Source: UBA1422 sp963676385
GTDB lineage: Bacteria; Bacillota; Clostridia; Peptostreptococcales; Anaerovoracaceae
Length of the DNA stretch: 64,000 nt
Direction: 5' to 3'
NCBI GenBank assembly: GCA_963676385.2
Contig: CAXXMM010000006.1
Coordinates: 248,001 to 312,000 of the forward strand
Below are positions 26,718-35,884 of this stretch, piece by piece; within the stretch, counting starts at the first letter, position 1, and the number at the start of each line of letters is the position of its first letter. The position numbers were made by a program, and so were the translations under genes. The notes beneath the pieces were generated by a model. The model did no database searches. It had not been told where the DNA came from and worked only from the letters and a program-made list of their open reading frames with translations.

Positions 26718-27248
26718 CTAATTCATAATTTTTTGAAATCGAAGCATTCCGTCAGAAAATTGTTCATCAGATGAGTTTCCCGTACCCTCTGAATCGTTTG
26801 GATCGGGGTGATGACTGTTAAAAAACTCTACGATATGAAAGCCACAGCAATTTATGTAAAAATGGATGTTCCTCTTTTCAAAATACGGAGTGACGGTTTC
26901 CCATATTCTTACCTCCGGATGCAATTTTTCTACTTCACACCATGCAGCGTATCCAATTCCTGTACTGTGGAATGCCGGAGACACGAACAGTAAATCAAGA
27001 TCACCCTTGGTTCCTTCAACTTTGATTACTAATCCACCAACCTTTTTATCACCAAGAATAATCCGATATGCTTCACCCTCATCAATGGAATTTTCAATTG
27101 TCTCACGGGAAATAATCTCTCCGTCCTCTTCAAAATGATTATCTCGCTTGCCGAATTCCTCTAAAGCCCCATAATTAAAGGCTTCTTGATTATCAAATAC
27201 AAATTGATTTCTGTCCATTTGTTTAAGTGGTTCAACTCTTATTTTCAT
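26718..27248 (-). CDS. GNAT-family N-acetyltransferase
   Basis: The 176-residue protein has the GNAT core: GGLVIKVEGTKGDLDLLFVSPAFHSTGIGYAAW, with the acetyl-CoA loop at HSTGIGYAAW (about residues 96-105), followed by a helix and the YFEKRNIHFYINCCGFHIVEF strand-helix-strand typical of motif B. The acceptor substrate is not predictable. It sits alone, 147 bp upstream of the radical SAM gene, and lacks a recognised partner. Confidence 0.82.
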   Translation of the reverse strand: MKIRVEPLKQMDRNQFVFDNQEAFNYGALEEFGKRDNHFEEDGEIISRETIENSIDEGEAYRIILGDKKVGGLVIKVEGTKGDLDLLFVSPAFHSTGIGYAAWCEVEKLHPEVRIWETVTPYFEKRNIHFYINCCGFHIVEFFNSHHPDPNDSEGTGNSSDEQFSDGMLRFQKIMN

Positions 27249-27556
27249 CTTGCTAACCCTCTATAAGTTACGATTTGTCTTTTCTATTATACTATACCAC
27301 TTTCAATTTAAATATTCATTTCACCCAGTTGATAACGCTATCTTTGTTTAGGTACCTTTGGCATCACAATAGCAATGTGACATTCGCAGTAGATTGCACT
27401 GTGAAGCAAGCTTCGGACTATTCTTGCGACTGACCTGCCTCTGCTCTGACTGCACTTCGTTTGCCACTCGCAGGGCTAGAGCAAGCAAAAAGCAGTGCTC
27501 ACGTTGAAATATCAATGGTCACGCTGCTATTCAAATCATATTCTTGATGCGCAGGA

Positions 27557-27659
27557 AATTTTTCGTTATGCAAGGAACGCGAGTGTCAAGGAGCGGAACG
27601 TACTTCTGGTACGTGAGCACCGAAGACCGCGAGCAGTGACACAGCAGAACGGAAAATTA
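27557..27659. repeat. Structured intergenic element, possibly a dispersed repeat
   Basis: Three nested complementary pairs lie within about 100 bp: AATTTTTCGTT with AACGGAAAATT (outer), GTGTCA (27583-27588) with TGACAC (27637-27642), and ACGTAC-TTCTG-GTACGT (27598-27614, inner). It sits just past the guaA stop in the 418-bp gap 27249-27666, which otherwise shows no gene. It resembles, from memory, a repeat seen in other Eubacteriales genomes; a second copy is not in this window. Confidence 0.45.
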
Positions 27660-27666
27660 ACAAGCA

Positions 27667-29208
27667 TTATTCAAACTCTATGGTTCCAGGAGGCTTCCCG
27701 GTGCAATCGTACAGCACCCGATTCACGTGGTCCACTTCGTTGACGATGCGGGTGGTGGCTCGCTCCAGAACTTCCCAGGGGAGCTGGGCGGCTTCCGCCG
27801 TCATGAAGTCGGAGGTGGTGACGGCCCGCAGGGCGATGGCGTAGTCATAGGTTCGAAAGTCGCCCATGACACCGACGGACTGCATGTTGGTCAGTGCTGC
27901 AAAGTACTGACCCAGCTGCCGATCGATACCGGCCTTGGCCACTTCTTCCCGATAAATGGCATCGGCTTCTTGGACGATATGAACCTTTTGGGGGGTTACA
28001 TCACCGATGATTCGGACAGCCAGTCCCGGGCCCGGGAAAGGCTGACGATAGACAAGAACTTCCGGCAAGCCCAATTCCAGACCGGCCTTTCGCACTTCAT
28101 CCTTAAAGAGCATCCGCAGAGGCTCAATGATATCTTTAAAATCCACATGGTCCGGCAAGCCACCTACGTTATGATGGGATTTGATGGTGGCCGAATCACC
28201 CAGACCGCTTTCGATGACATCCGGATAGATGGTTCCCTGCACCAAATAGTCCACGGTGCCGATTTTTTTGGCTTCATCTTCAAATACACGAATAAATTCT
28301 TCGCCAATGATTTTTCGTTTCTTTTCCGGCTCCGAAACACCGGCCAGTTTGTCATAAAAACGTTGTTGAGCATTGACCCGGATAAAGTTTAAATCATATT
28401 CCCCTTCAGGGCCAAAGACTTTTTCAACTTGATCCCCTTCATCCTTTCGGAGCAGACCATGATCCACAAAGACACAGGTCAACTGTTTGCCCACTGCTTT
28501 GGACAGCATCACCGCCGCCACAGAGGAATCCACGCCCCCGGACAAAGCGCAAAGAACACTGCCGGTGCCCACTTGCTTCCGAATGGCGGAAATGGAATCT
28601 TCCACAAAGGTGTCCATTTTCCAGTCTCCCACACATTTGCATACATCCATGACAAAGGCCCGAAGAATTTTCATACCTTCCACAGTGTGCTCCACTTCCG
28701 GGTGAAACTGGGTGGCATAAAACCCTTTGGCGGGGTCTTCCATAGCCGCCACGGGACAAACATCTGTGGACGCGGTGACTTGAAAGCCGGCAGGGGCTTT
28801 GGCAATATAGTCGGTATGACTCATCCATGCAATAGTCTTTGGAGATACACCTCCAAAAAGTTTCCCGGTTGAATCAATGTTCACCTGAGTTTTACCATAT
28901 TCGCTGACGGGCGCGCCCTGAACGGTACCCCCTAATCCTTGGGCCATGAGTTGAGCACCATAACAGATGCCTAAAATGGGAATTCCCAGGTCAAAAATCC
29001 TGGGGTCGTATTTTAAAGCATTGGGGCCGTATGCACTATTGGGGCCGCCGGTTAGAATAATGCCTTTTGGGTTTTGTTCTTTGATTTGTTCAATGTTGAA
29101 GGTGTAAGGTTTCACTTCGGCAAACACATTACACTCACGAACTCTTCTGGCAATCAGTTGATTGTATTGCCCGCCAAAATCCAGCACCAAAATATTTTCT
29201 CTTTGCAT
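27667..29208 (-). CDS. guaA: GMP synthase (glutamine-hydrolysing)
   Basis: The 513-residue enzyme converts XMP to GMP with ATP and glutamine. The class I glutaminase domain has GICYGAQLMAQ (nucleophile cysteine near residue 82) and FHPEVEHT with the histidine-glutamate pair. The ATP-pyrophosphatase domain has ALSGGVDSSVAA near residue 224, and the C-terminal dimerisation domain ends PPGTIEFE as expected. Length is standard. It lies 87 bp downstream of guaB on the same strand, so the two guanine nucleotide genes are probably co-expressed. Confidence 0.97.
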   Translation of the reverse strand: MQRENILVLDFGGQYNQLIARRVRECNVFAEVKPYTFNIEQIKEQNPKGIILTGGPNSAYGPNALKYDPRIFDLGIPILGICYGAQLMAQGLGGTVQGAPVSEYGKTQVNIDSTGKLFGGVSPKTIAWMSHTDYIAKAPAGFQVTASTDVCPVAAMEDPAKGFYATQFHPEVEHTVEGMKILRAFVMDVCKCVGDWKMDTFVEDSISAIRKQVGTGSVLCALSGGVDSSVAAVMLSKAVGKQLTCVFVDHGLLRKDEGDQVEKVFGPEGEYDLNFIRVNAQQRFYDKLAGVSEPEKKRKIIGEEFIRVFEDEAKKIGTVDYLVQGTIYPDVIESGLGDSATIKSHHNVGGLPDHVDFKDIIEPLRMLFKDEVRKAGLELGLPEVLVYRQPFPGPGLAVRIIGDVTPQKVHIVQEADAIYREEVAKAGIDRQLGQYFAALTNMQSVGVMGDFRTYDYAIALRAVTTSDFMTAEAAQLPWEVLERATTRIVNEVDHVNRVLYDCTGKPPGTIEFE

Positions 29209-29295
29209 AGATTTTCTCCTCGTCTATTACTGTTTATAATCCGGATTGCAGTCCGGATTGTTACCCGGTTTTCGCCGCAACGTCAACGGGATTGA

Positions 29296-30804
29296 TTATC
29301 GAATCATGTTATTGGATGGGTCTTTCAAAATAACATCGTGGGCGCCGCCCTCCACAATACTGGTGGCGGAAACCAAGGTGAGTTTGCCGTTTTGTTGTAG
29401 CTCGTGAAGATTCAATACGCCGCAGTTGCACATGGTGGATTTCACCTTCTGAAGAGATTGGCGCACATTGTCGGACAAGCTTCCCGCATAAGGCACATAA
29501 GAATCCACACCCTCTTCAAAGGAAAGTTTTGTATCTCCGCCCATGTCATATCGCTGCCAGTTTCGAGCACGGTTGGATCCTTCTCCCCAATATTCTTTCA
29601 CATAATTTCCGTTAATGTTCAACTTACTTCCCGGGCTTTCATCAAATCGAGCAAAATATCTGCCCAACATAAGAAAGTCGGCGCCCATGGCCAGAGCCAG
29701 GGTCATATGATAATCATATACAATCCCGCCATCAGAACAGATGGGGATGTAAATGCCGGTTTCTTTGAAATAATCATTTCGCGCCTGGGCCACATCAAGC
29801 ACCGCCGTGGCTTGTCCTCTGCCAATCCCTTTTTGCTCCCGGGTGATGCAGATGGATCCACCACCAATGCCCACTTTGACAAAGTCCGCACCGGCATTGG
29901 CGAGAAAACGAAATCCTTCCCCGTCCACCACGTTTCCGGCCCCTACTTTGACTGAATCCCCGTAGGTGTTCCTGACAAATTCCAAAGTGTCCACTTGCCA
30001 TTCGCTAAAGCCCTCGGATGAATCAATACAAAGAACATCCGCGCCGGCGTCCACCAAGGCGGGAACTCGTTCTACGTAATCCCGGGTGTTAATGCCGCCG
30101 CCAACAATATATCGTTTTTGGTTGTCTAACAGTTCGTTGGGGTTGGACTTATGAGAATCATAGTCCTTTCGGAAAACAAATGAAGTCAATCGGCCTTGTT
30201 TGTCCACGATGGGCAAGGCATTCAGCTTGTGATCCCACAAAATATCGTTGGCTTCTGAAAGGGAAACCCCTTCCTCTGCATATACCATTTTCTCAAAGGG
30301 TGTCATGAATTGTGAAACTTTGGTATCAGCAGACATTCTACTGATTCGGTAATCCCGGCTGGTGACAATGCCAACCACCTTGCCGGCGGAAGTGCCGTCC
30401 TGGGTAACCGCCACTGTGGAGTGTCCGGTTCGATCCTTCAATCCCAGCACATCGGCTAAGGTTTGATCCGGTCTGATATTGGAATCACTGGTGACAAATC
30501 CGGCCTTGTGGCCCTTCACCCGGCGAATCATGGATGCCTGAGTATCAATGGGCTGAGAGCCAAATACAAAGGACAATCCTCCTTCTTTGGCCAAAGCAAC
30601 CGCCAACCTGTCATCGGATACCGCCTGCATAATGGCGGATACCATAGGTACTTTAAGAGTAATGGCAGGTTCTTCCCCTGTTCGGTATTTGGTAACCGGG
30701 GTAGAAAGATCCACATTATCCACTGTGCAACCCTTCGCCGAGTACCCCGGCACCAACAAATATTCATTAAATGTCCTTGATGGTTCATTAAAACATTCCG
30801 CCAT
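29296..30804 (-). CDS. guaB: IMP dehydrogenase, variant with GGGSICITRE active-site loop
   Basis: This 502-residue enzyme oxidises IMP to XMP. Two CBS domains occupy about residues 110-225 within the barrel, as usual. The active-site cysteine is in VGIGGGSICITREQKGIG; most bacterial enzymes read GPGSICTTR, so the Gly and the Ile after the cysteine are a less common, more eukaryote-like variant. The flap and C-terminal GSLSDNV are intact. It is slightly longer than the usual 485-490 residues. Together with guaA downstream it makes GMP from IMP. No purine riboswitch was seen in the 118 bp upstream, which also holds the end of the trp operon. Confidence 0.95.
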   Translation of the reverse strand: MAECFNEPSRTFNEYLLVPGYSAKGCTVDNVDLSTPVTKYRTGEEPAITLKVPMVSAIMQAVSDDRLAVALAKEGGLSFVFGSQPIDTQASMIRRVKGHKAGFVTSDSNIRPDQTLADVLGLKDRTGHSTVAVTQDGTSAGKVVGIVTSRDYRISRMSADTKVSQFMTPFEKMVYAEEGVSLSEANDILWDHKLNALPIVDKQGRLTSFVFRKDYDSHKSNPNELLDNQKRYIVGGGINTRDYVERVPALVDAGADVLCIDSSEGFSEWQVDTLEFVRNTYGDSVKVGAGNVVDGEGFRFLANAGADFVKVGIGGGSICITREQKGIGRGQATAVLDVAQARNDYFKETGIYIPICSDGGIVYDYHMTLALAMGADFLMLGRYFARFDESPGSKLNINGNYVKEYWGEGSNRARNWQRYDMGGDTKLSFEEGVDSYVPYAGSLSDNVRQSLQKVKSTMCNCGVLNLHELQQNGKLTLVSATSIVEGGAHDVILKDPSNNMIR

Positions 30805-30922
30805 GATTTGCTCCTTTTCTCTTCTTATTCTTACTTCTTTTCACATCTTATTTGACGCTTATTCTATTACAAAAAAGAGAAATTTACAACCCGGTGGAAC
30901 AACATCTCTTTGGATTTTGAAT

Positions 30923-31690
30923 CTAAAGGACGGCTTTCATGGATTTTACATATTCGCAAATATGGGGACCTGCATTTTCTCCATATTCACCGATGATTTT
31001 CACTATAGCACTTCCCACAATAATCCCATCCGCCTGAGCGGCCATTTCTTTTCCTTGGTCAGGGGTATTAATGCCAAATCCAACAGCCACCGGCACCGAA
31101 GAAACGGCCTGTACCCCTTGAATCATTTTCTTAATATCCGTCTGAAATTCATTTCTCACCCCGGTAACTCCCATGGAAGAAACCAGATATAAAAACCCTT
31201 TGGCATCTTTGGCAATTTTTTTGATTCGATTCTCCGATGTGGGAGCAATCATAGAAATCAAATCCACATTGTTTTTTTCCGCCACGTCAGACAGCTCCCC
31301 TTTTTCTTCATAGGGAAGATCCGGAATAATAATCCCATCCACCCCCAACGTGTTGCAACGTTGGAAAAAAGCATCGTAGCCATAATGAAATACAGGGTTT
31401 AAATAGGTCAAGAACACCAATGGAATATTGGTTTTTTCCCTGACACTTTCCACTAGCTCAAACACTTGATGAAGGGTTGCGCCCTTTGACAACGCACGGA
31501 TATTGGCGGCTTGTATCACCGGTCCTTCTGCCACCGGATCGGAAAACGGAATCCCGATTTCAATTAAGTCGGCTCCTCCTTCCACCATCTTTAATATGAA
31601 TTCTTCGCTTTTTTCCATGGTTGGGTCTCCTGCAGTAAGAAATCCAATAAAGGCTTTTTTATTCTGGAATGCGGCATTTATCTTACTCAT
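30923..31690 (-). CDS. trpA: Tryptophan synthase alpha chain
   Basis: The 255-residue lyase cleaves indole-3-glycerol phosphate to indole. FLTAGDP near residue 15, ADLIEIGIPFSDPVAEGPVI with the catalytic Glu and Asp, and VGFGINTPDQ are canonical. I chose ATG 31690, with GGGAG upstream and an 8-bp overlap with the end of trpB; the longer open frame is inside trpB. It is the last gene of the trp operon. Confidence 0.96.
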   Translation of the reverse strand: MSKINAAFQNKKAFIGFLTAGDPTMEKSEEFILKMVEGGADLIEIGIPFSDPVAEGPVIQAANIRALSKGATLHQVFELVESVREKTNIPLVFLTYLNPVFHYGYDAFFQRCNTLGVDGIIIPDLPYEEKGELSDVAEKNNVDLISMIAPTSENRIKKIAKDAKGFLYLVSSMGVTGVRNEFQTDIKKMIQGVQAVSSVPVAVGFGINTPDQGKEMAAQADGIIVGSAIVKIIGEYGENAGPHICEYVKSMKAVL

Positions 31691-32867
31691 GTAAATCAAC
31701 TCCCTTGTATCGTGCCAGTGCGGCAACATCTTTGTCCCCCCTGCCGGAAAGACAAACTATAATCACTTGGTCCGGTTTCATTTTTGGTGCGTCCTTCATT
31801 ACTTGAGCCACAGCATGGGCACTTTCAATGGCGCAAATAATCCCTTCTGTCCTAGCCAGATATTCAAAGGCCTCAACTGCCTCCTCATCCGTTACAGGCA
31901 CATAGGTTGCCCTCCCCGTATCGTGAAGATGGGCATGCTCCGGTCCAATGCCGGGATAATCCAACCCGGCGGAAATAGAATATACCGGTGCGATTTGTCC
32001 ATTGTCGTCTTGGCAAAAATAGGATTTCATCCCATGAAAAACCCCCGGCTGTCCGGTGGCAATGGTGGCTGCCGTCTCCGGGGTGTCCACCCCATGGCCC
32101 GCTGCCTCACAACCAATAAGTCGAACTGTTTCGTCCGGAATGAAATGATAAAACATCCCCATGGAATTGCTGCCTCCGCCGACACACGCATATACCGCAT
32201 CCGGCAGCTTCTCTTCCAACCGTAGAATTTGGGCTCGGGCTTCCCGGCTAATGACGCTTTGAAAATCTCGAACCATCATGGGGAAAGGATGGGGTCCCAT
32301 CACCGATCCAAACACATACAGGGTGTCTGAAACTCTGGTGGTCCATTCCCGCATAGCATCATTGACCGCATCCTTTAAGGTTCGGGTGCCACTGGTTACC
32401 GGGTGAACCGTTGCGCCTAAAAGTTCCATACGATACACATTCAACGCCTGCCTTTGGGTATCTTCCTCTCCCATAAAAATCTCACAGTCCATGCCAAACA
32501 GGGCCGCTGCCGTGGCGGTGGCCACCCCATGTTGCCCCGCACCGGTTTCCGCAATCAGCCTGGTTTTTCCCATTTTTTTTGCCAACAAAGCCTGGCCCAG
32601 CACATTATTGATTTTGTGGGATCCCGTGTGGTTCAAATCTTCCCGCTTCAAATAAATTCGAGGGCCTGCCAACTCCTTTGACATTTTTTCGGCGAAATAC
32701 AAATTGGATGGCCGTCCTCCATAATTGTTTAACAAGGATGTTAATTCATTGTTAAAGTCCTTATCATTTTTGTAGAATTCGTATTGTTCTTCTAAGTAAA
32801 TTAATTCGTTCATCAGGGTCTCCGGAACATACTGTCCTCCGTGGACTCCATATCGTCCCTTATTCAT
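31683..32867 (-). CDS. trpB: Tryptophan synthase beta chain
   Basis: The 394-residue PLP enzyme condenses indole with serine. HTGSHKINN (PLP lysine near residue 86), AETGAGQHGVATA, and the C-terminal CLSGRGDKD phosphate-binding segment are all present, so it is a TrpB1-type partner of TrpA. It overlaps trpF by 8 bp and trpA by 8 bp, indicating tight translational coupling. Confidence 0.97.
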   Translation of the reverse strand: MNKGRYGVHGGQYVPETLMNELIYLEEQYEFYKNDKDFNNELTSLLNNYGGRPSNLYFAEKMSKELAGPRIYLKREDLNHTGSHKINNVLGQALLAKKMGKTRLIAETGAGQHGVATATAAALFGMDCEIFMGEEDTQRQALNVYRMELLGATVHPVTSGTRTLKDAVNDAMREWTTRVSDTLYVFGSVMGPHPFPMMVRDFQSVISREARAQILRLEEKLPDAVYACVGGGSNSMGMFYHFIPDETVRLIGCEAAGHGVDTPETAATIATGQPGVFHGMKSYFCQDDNGQIAPVYSISAGLDYPGIGPEHAHLHDTGRATYVPVTDEEAVEAFEYLARTEGIICAIESAHAVAQVMKDAPKMKPDQVIIVCLSGRGDKDVAALARYKGVDLHE

Positions 32868-33501
32868 TTTTTACGCTCCTTACAATTTCCAATATTTTAT
32901 CTTTGTCTTTTAATCCATTGGTTTCCACGCCGCTGCTTACATCAATCCCATAAGGACTGCCCACTTTCATGGCTTGGGAAAGGTTGTCGGCATCCACCCC
33001 TCCGGCAAGGAAAAAAGGTTTTTCACGGGGATGGGTCTTTTCACGGGGTTGGCCTTTTCCACCGGTTTGCCATTGAGTAACAATATCCCAGGAAAAGTTT
33101 CTGCCTGTCCCCCCCGGCCCTTGATCCAATAGTAAAAAGTCCGCATCTAGGATTTGTGCCTTTTTGATATCTTCCCAAGTTTTCACTGACACGGCCTTGA
33201 TGATTTCACAGCCGGTTTTTGACTTAAGGTTTCTAATGTATTGTTGATTTTCGTTGCCATGAAGTTGAATCACATCAATGATGTGTTGTTTTTTCAACTC
33301 AACAATCTCTTCTATGGGTGCATCTACAAAGACCCCCACCACTTGAATGGCGGGATCCAAGTTTTTTTTCAGGCTTTGAGCCATTTCCTTTGTCACCTGT
33401 CTTCTGCTTTTGGCAAAAACAAATCCAACATAGTCGGGGAGGGCTTCATTTACTGCAAGAATGTCTTCCTGTCGGAACAAACCGCATATCTTGATTTTCA
33501 T
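32860..33501 (-). CDS. trpF: Phosphoribosylanthranilate isomerase
   Basis: The 213-residue beta/alpha barrel has KICGL at the N-terminus with the catalytic cysteine, YVGFVFAKSRRQVT, IQLHGNE and GIDVSSGVETNGLKD near the C-terminus, all standard for TrpF. It is separated from trpC by three bases. A charged insertion of about ten residues (KGQPREKTHPREKP) near residue 155 is unusual for the family and is probably a surface loop. Confidence 0.95.
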   Translation of the reverse strand: MKIKICGLFRQEDILAVNEALPDYVGFVFAKSRRQVTKEMAQSLKKNLDPAIQVVGVFVDAPIEEIVELKKQHIIDVIQLHGNENQQYIRNLKSKTGCEIIKAVSVKTWEDIKKAQILDADFLLLDQGPGGTGRNFSWDIVTQWQTGGKGQPREKTHPREKPFFLAGGVDADNLSQAMKVGSPYGIDVSSGVETNGLKDKDKILEIVRSVKNE

Positions 33502-33504
33502 GGT

Positions 33505-34296
33505 TCATCCTCCTCCTCTCAGCTCCAATAGTCGTTGTTTCTTATCCCGGCTTTTCATCAAGGTTTCACCTACCAAAACCCCATTGACGCCACAGGCTTT
33601 TAATCGATTAATATCCTCTGCAGAAGCAATCCCACTTTCTGAAATAAACAAAACATCTTTTGGCACATATTTCCCCAGTCGTATGGTGGTGTTCAAATTG
33701 ACTTCCATGGTTCTCAAATCTCGGTTGTTCACCCCAATGATTCTCGCCCCGGCCTCAATGGCATTTTGAATTTCTTTTTTACTGTGGGTCTCCACCAAGG
33801 CAGACAATCCAATTTCATCCGCCATTTGTATGTATTCCCTCAGTTGTTGCTGGGTGAGTATGCTGCAAATCAGTAAAATTGCATCTGCGCCCAACACTTT
33901 TGACTCATAAATTTGATAAGAATCCACCGTAAAATCTTTTCTGAGCACCGGAATATTCACGGCCTCTTTGATTTCTTTCAAATATCGATTCGCGCCCAAA
34001 AACCAGTAAGGCTCCGTAATGACCGATATGGCTGTCGCCCCGCTTTTTTCATAGTCTCTGGCAATCTCCAGATAGGAAAATGCCCCATCTAGCACCCCTC
34101 TTGAGGGAGATGCCTTCTTGACCTCGCAAATAAAGGAAAAGGATGCTTGGCGAAGGGTCTCCTCAAAGGAAACGCCCATCTTCCCATAGCTTTGATTGCA
34201 GGCTGAAATGATTACTTCAGTGAGGGGTACCTGACGTTTTTGTTCTTCTACCCGGTCTTTTGTTCGGGCCGCAATGGTGGTTAAAATATTATTCAT
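33505..34296 (-). CDS. trpC: Indole-3-glycerol phosphate synthase
   Basis: The 263-residue barrel enzyme has FICEVKKASPSRG with a catalytic lysine (near residue 54), VLRKDF with the second lysine, and GVNNRDLRTMEVNL near residue 180. The start overlaps the trpD stop by 4 bp. It closes the indole ring before TrpA-TrpB. Confidence 0.96.
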   Translation of the reverse strand: MNNILTTIAARTKDRVEEQKRQVPLTEVIISACNQSYGKMGVSFEETLRQASFSFICEVKKASPSRGVLDGAFSYLEIARDYEKSGATAISVITEPYWFLGANRYLKEIKEAVNIPVLRKDFTVDSYQIYESKVLGADAILLICSILTQQQLREYIQMADEIGLSALVETHSKKEIQNAIEAGARIIGVNNRDLRTMEVNLNTTIRLGKYVPKDVLFISESGIASAEDINRLKACGVNGVLVGETLMKSRDKKQRLLELRGGG

Positions 34297-35312
34297 TCCA
34301 TCACCTCATTGGACAATTTTACAAGCTCCTCTAATTTAGCTAAGGCCTTGCCATTATCAATGAACTCTGCCGCCAATGCAATACAGGCTCCCACGGTTTC
34401 GCCCTTTCCCGCCAAGTACAGGGCCAACCCGGCATTAAGCAAAACCACATCCCTCTTAGGTCCTCGCTCTGTCCCGTTCAGAATGTTTTTAGTGATAATG
34501 GCGTTTTCAGCTGCGTCTCCTCCCACCAATTCCTCTTTGCCACAACGGGAAAATCCAAAATCTTCCGGCGCAATGTGGTATGTCCGTAACGTGTCCCCGT
34601 TAATTTCCACAATTTTTGTCTCGTCGGTCAGGGTTGCTTCATCCAGCCCATCCTTTCCGTAAATCACCATGCCCCGGTTGACTCCTAAATTCACCATGAC
34701 CTGAGCCAAGGGTGCGGCAAGATCTTCCTTAAATACCCCCATTAACTGCATGCTGGCGCCGGCGGGGTTGGCCAAAGGGCCTAAAATATTAAAGATGGTT
34801 CGTACCCCGATTTCTTTTCTCACCGGAGCCGCATGTTTCATGGAGCTGTGATACACAGGAGCAAATAAAAAACAAAGGCCAATGGTTTTCAGTATTTTTT
34901 GGCTTTGCCGGGCATCTAGCTGAATTTTCACCCCTAGTTGCTCCAAAACATCCGCCGCTCCGCTTTTGCTGGAAACGCTTCGATTGCCATGTTTGGCCAC
35001 CGGCACGCCGCCGGCTGCCACCACGAAAGCTGTGGTGGTGGAGATGTTAAAGGTTCCCGCCTCATCTCCACCGGTGCCCACAATATCCATTACTTCCCCT
35101 TCCGGACAAATTCGAATCCCTTTGTCCCGCATGGCAGAAGCGCAAGCTGTGATTTCATTAATGGTTTCCCCCTTCATCCGCATGGCCGTTAGAAAGGAGG
35201 CAATTTGCGCGTGGGTTGCCTGGCCATCCATGATTTCTTCCATGGTTTTTTTGGCTGTATCATATTCAAGATCTCTGCCGGATATGGCTATATTAATTGC
35301 TTGTGTAATCAT
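34293..35312 (-). CDS. trpD: Anthranilate phosphoribosyltransferase
   Basis: The 339-residue enzyme has the PRPP-binding motif VGTGGDEAGTFNIST (about residues 79-93), KHGNRSVSSKSGAADVLE and the conserved NPAGASMQLMGV. It overlaps trpG by 20 bp. It is separate from trpG rather than fused, as in most Firmicutes. Confidence 0.96.
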   Translation of the reverse strand: MITQAINIAISGRDLEYDTAKKTMEEIMDGQATHAQIASFLTAMRMKGETINEITACASAMRDKGIRICPEGEVMDIVGTGGDEAGTFNISTTTAFVVAAGGVPVAKHGNRSVSSKSGAADVLEQLGVKIQLDARQSQKILKTIGLCFLFAPVYHSSMKHAAPVRKEIGVRTIFNILGPLANPAGASMQLMGVFKEDLAAPLAQVMVNLGVNRGMVIYGKDGLDEATLTDETKIVEINGDTLRTYHIAPEDFGFSRCGKEELVGGDAAENAIITKNILNGTERGPKRDVVLLNAGLALYLAGKGETVGACIALAAEFIDNGKALAKLEELVKLSNEVME

Positions 35313-35883
35313 TTTGTTTGTCCTCCAAAAAGTTTTTTATAATGGTTTGTCCATTGGGAGTTAGAATGGATTCCGGGTGAAACTGTAATCCGTACACCGG
35401 ATATTGGAAGTGGCCCACTGCCATGATTTCTCCGTCATCAGCCCTTGCCAACACGGTTAATTCCTTGGGCAAGGTTTCCTCCGCCAAGGCCAACGAGTGA
35501 TATCTGCCTCCGGCAATTTCTTCCGGCAACCCATCAAAGATTGGCGCCCGGTTGTTAATTTTCAGGGTAGACTGTTTCCCATGCATTAAGGTCTTTGCGT
35601 AGGTGACCGTTCCTCCATAAGCCTCACAGATGGCCTGGTGTCCCAGGCAGACGCCCAAAATTGGGATTTGTCCTCCATATCGATGTACCACTTCAATGCA
35701 AATTCCTGCATCGCTTGGTTTCCCCGGTCCCGGTGATAAAATAATGGCATCCGGATTCAAGGCGGATATTTCTTCCACAGTGATTTGGTCATTTCGAACC
35801 ACCTGAATGTCCGGACGAATGGTGCCTACGGCCTGAACCAAGTTGTATGAAAAACTATCATAATTATCAATCAGCAAAATCAT
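35293..35883 (-). CDS. trpG: Anthranilate synthase glutamine amidotransferase subunit
   Basis: The 196-residue class I amidotransferase has LIDNYDSFSYNLVQ at the N-terminus, the nucleophile in GVCLGHQAICE (near residue 81) and the closing FHPESILTPNG. It supplies ammonia to TrpE. It begins 1 bp after the trpE stop with GGAGG inside the trpE end. In some bacteria this subunit is shared with folate synthesis; no pab genes are in the window. Confidence 0.96.
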   Translation of the reverse strand: MILLIDNYDSFSYNLVQAVGTIRPDIQVVRNDQITVEEISALNPDAIILSPGPGKPSDAGICIEVVHRYGGQIPILGVCLGHQAICEAYGGTVTYAKTLMHGKQSTLKINNRAPIFDGLPEEIAGGRYHSLALAEETLPKELTVLARADDGEIMAVGHFQYPVYGLQFHPESILTPNGQTIIKNFLEDKQNDYTSN

Positions 35884-35884
35884 T

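Noticed and set aside
27495..27743. 82-codon open frame downstream of guaA
   Set aside because: It spans the structured element and runs into antisense guaA; composition is not protein-like.
27727..28392. Plus-strand open frame of 221 codons
   Set aside because: It lies wholly antisense to guaA and has no recognisable protein features.
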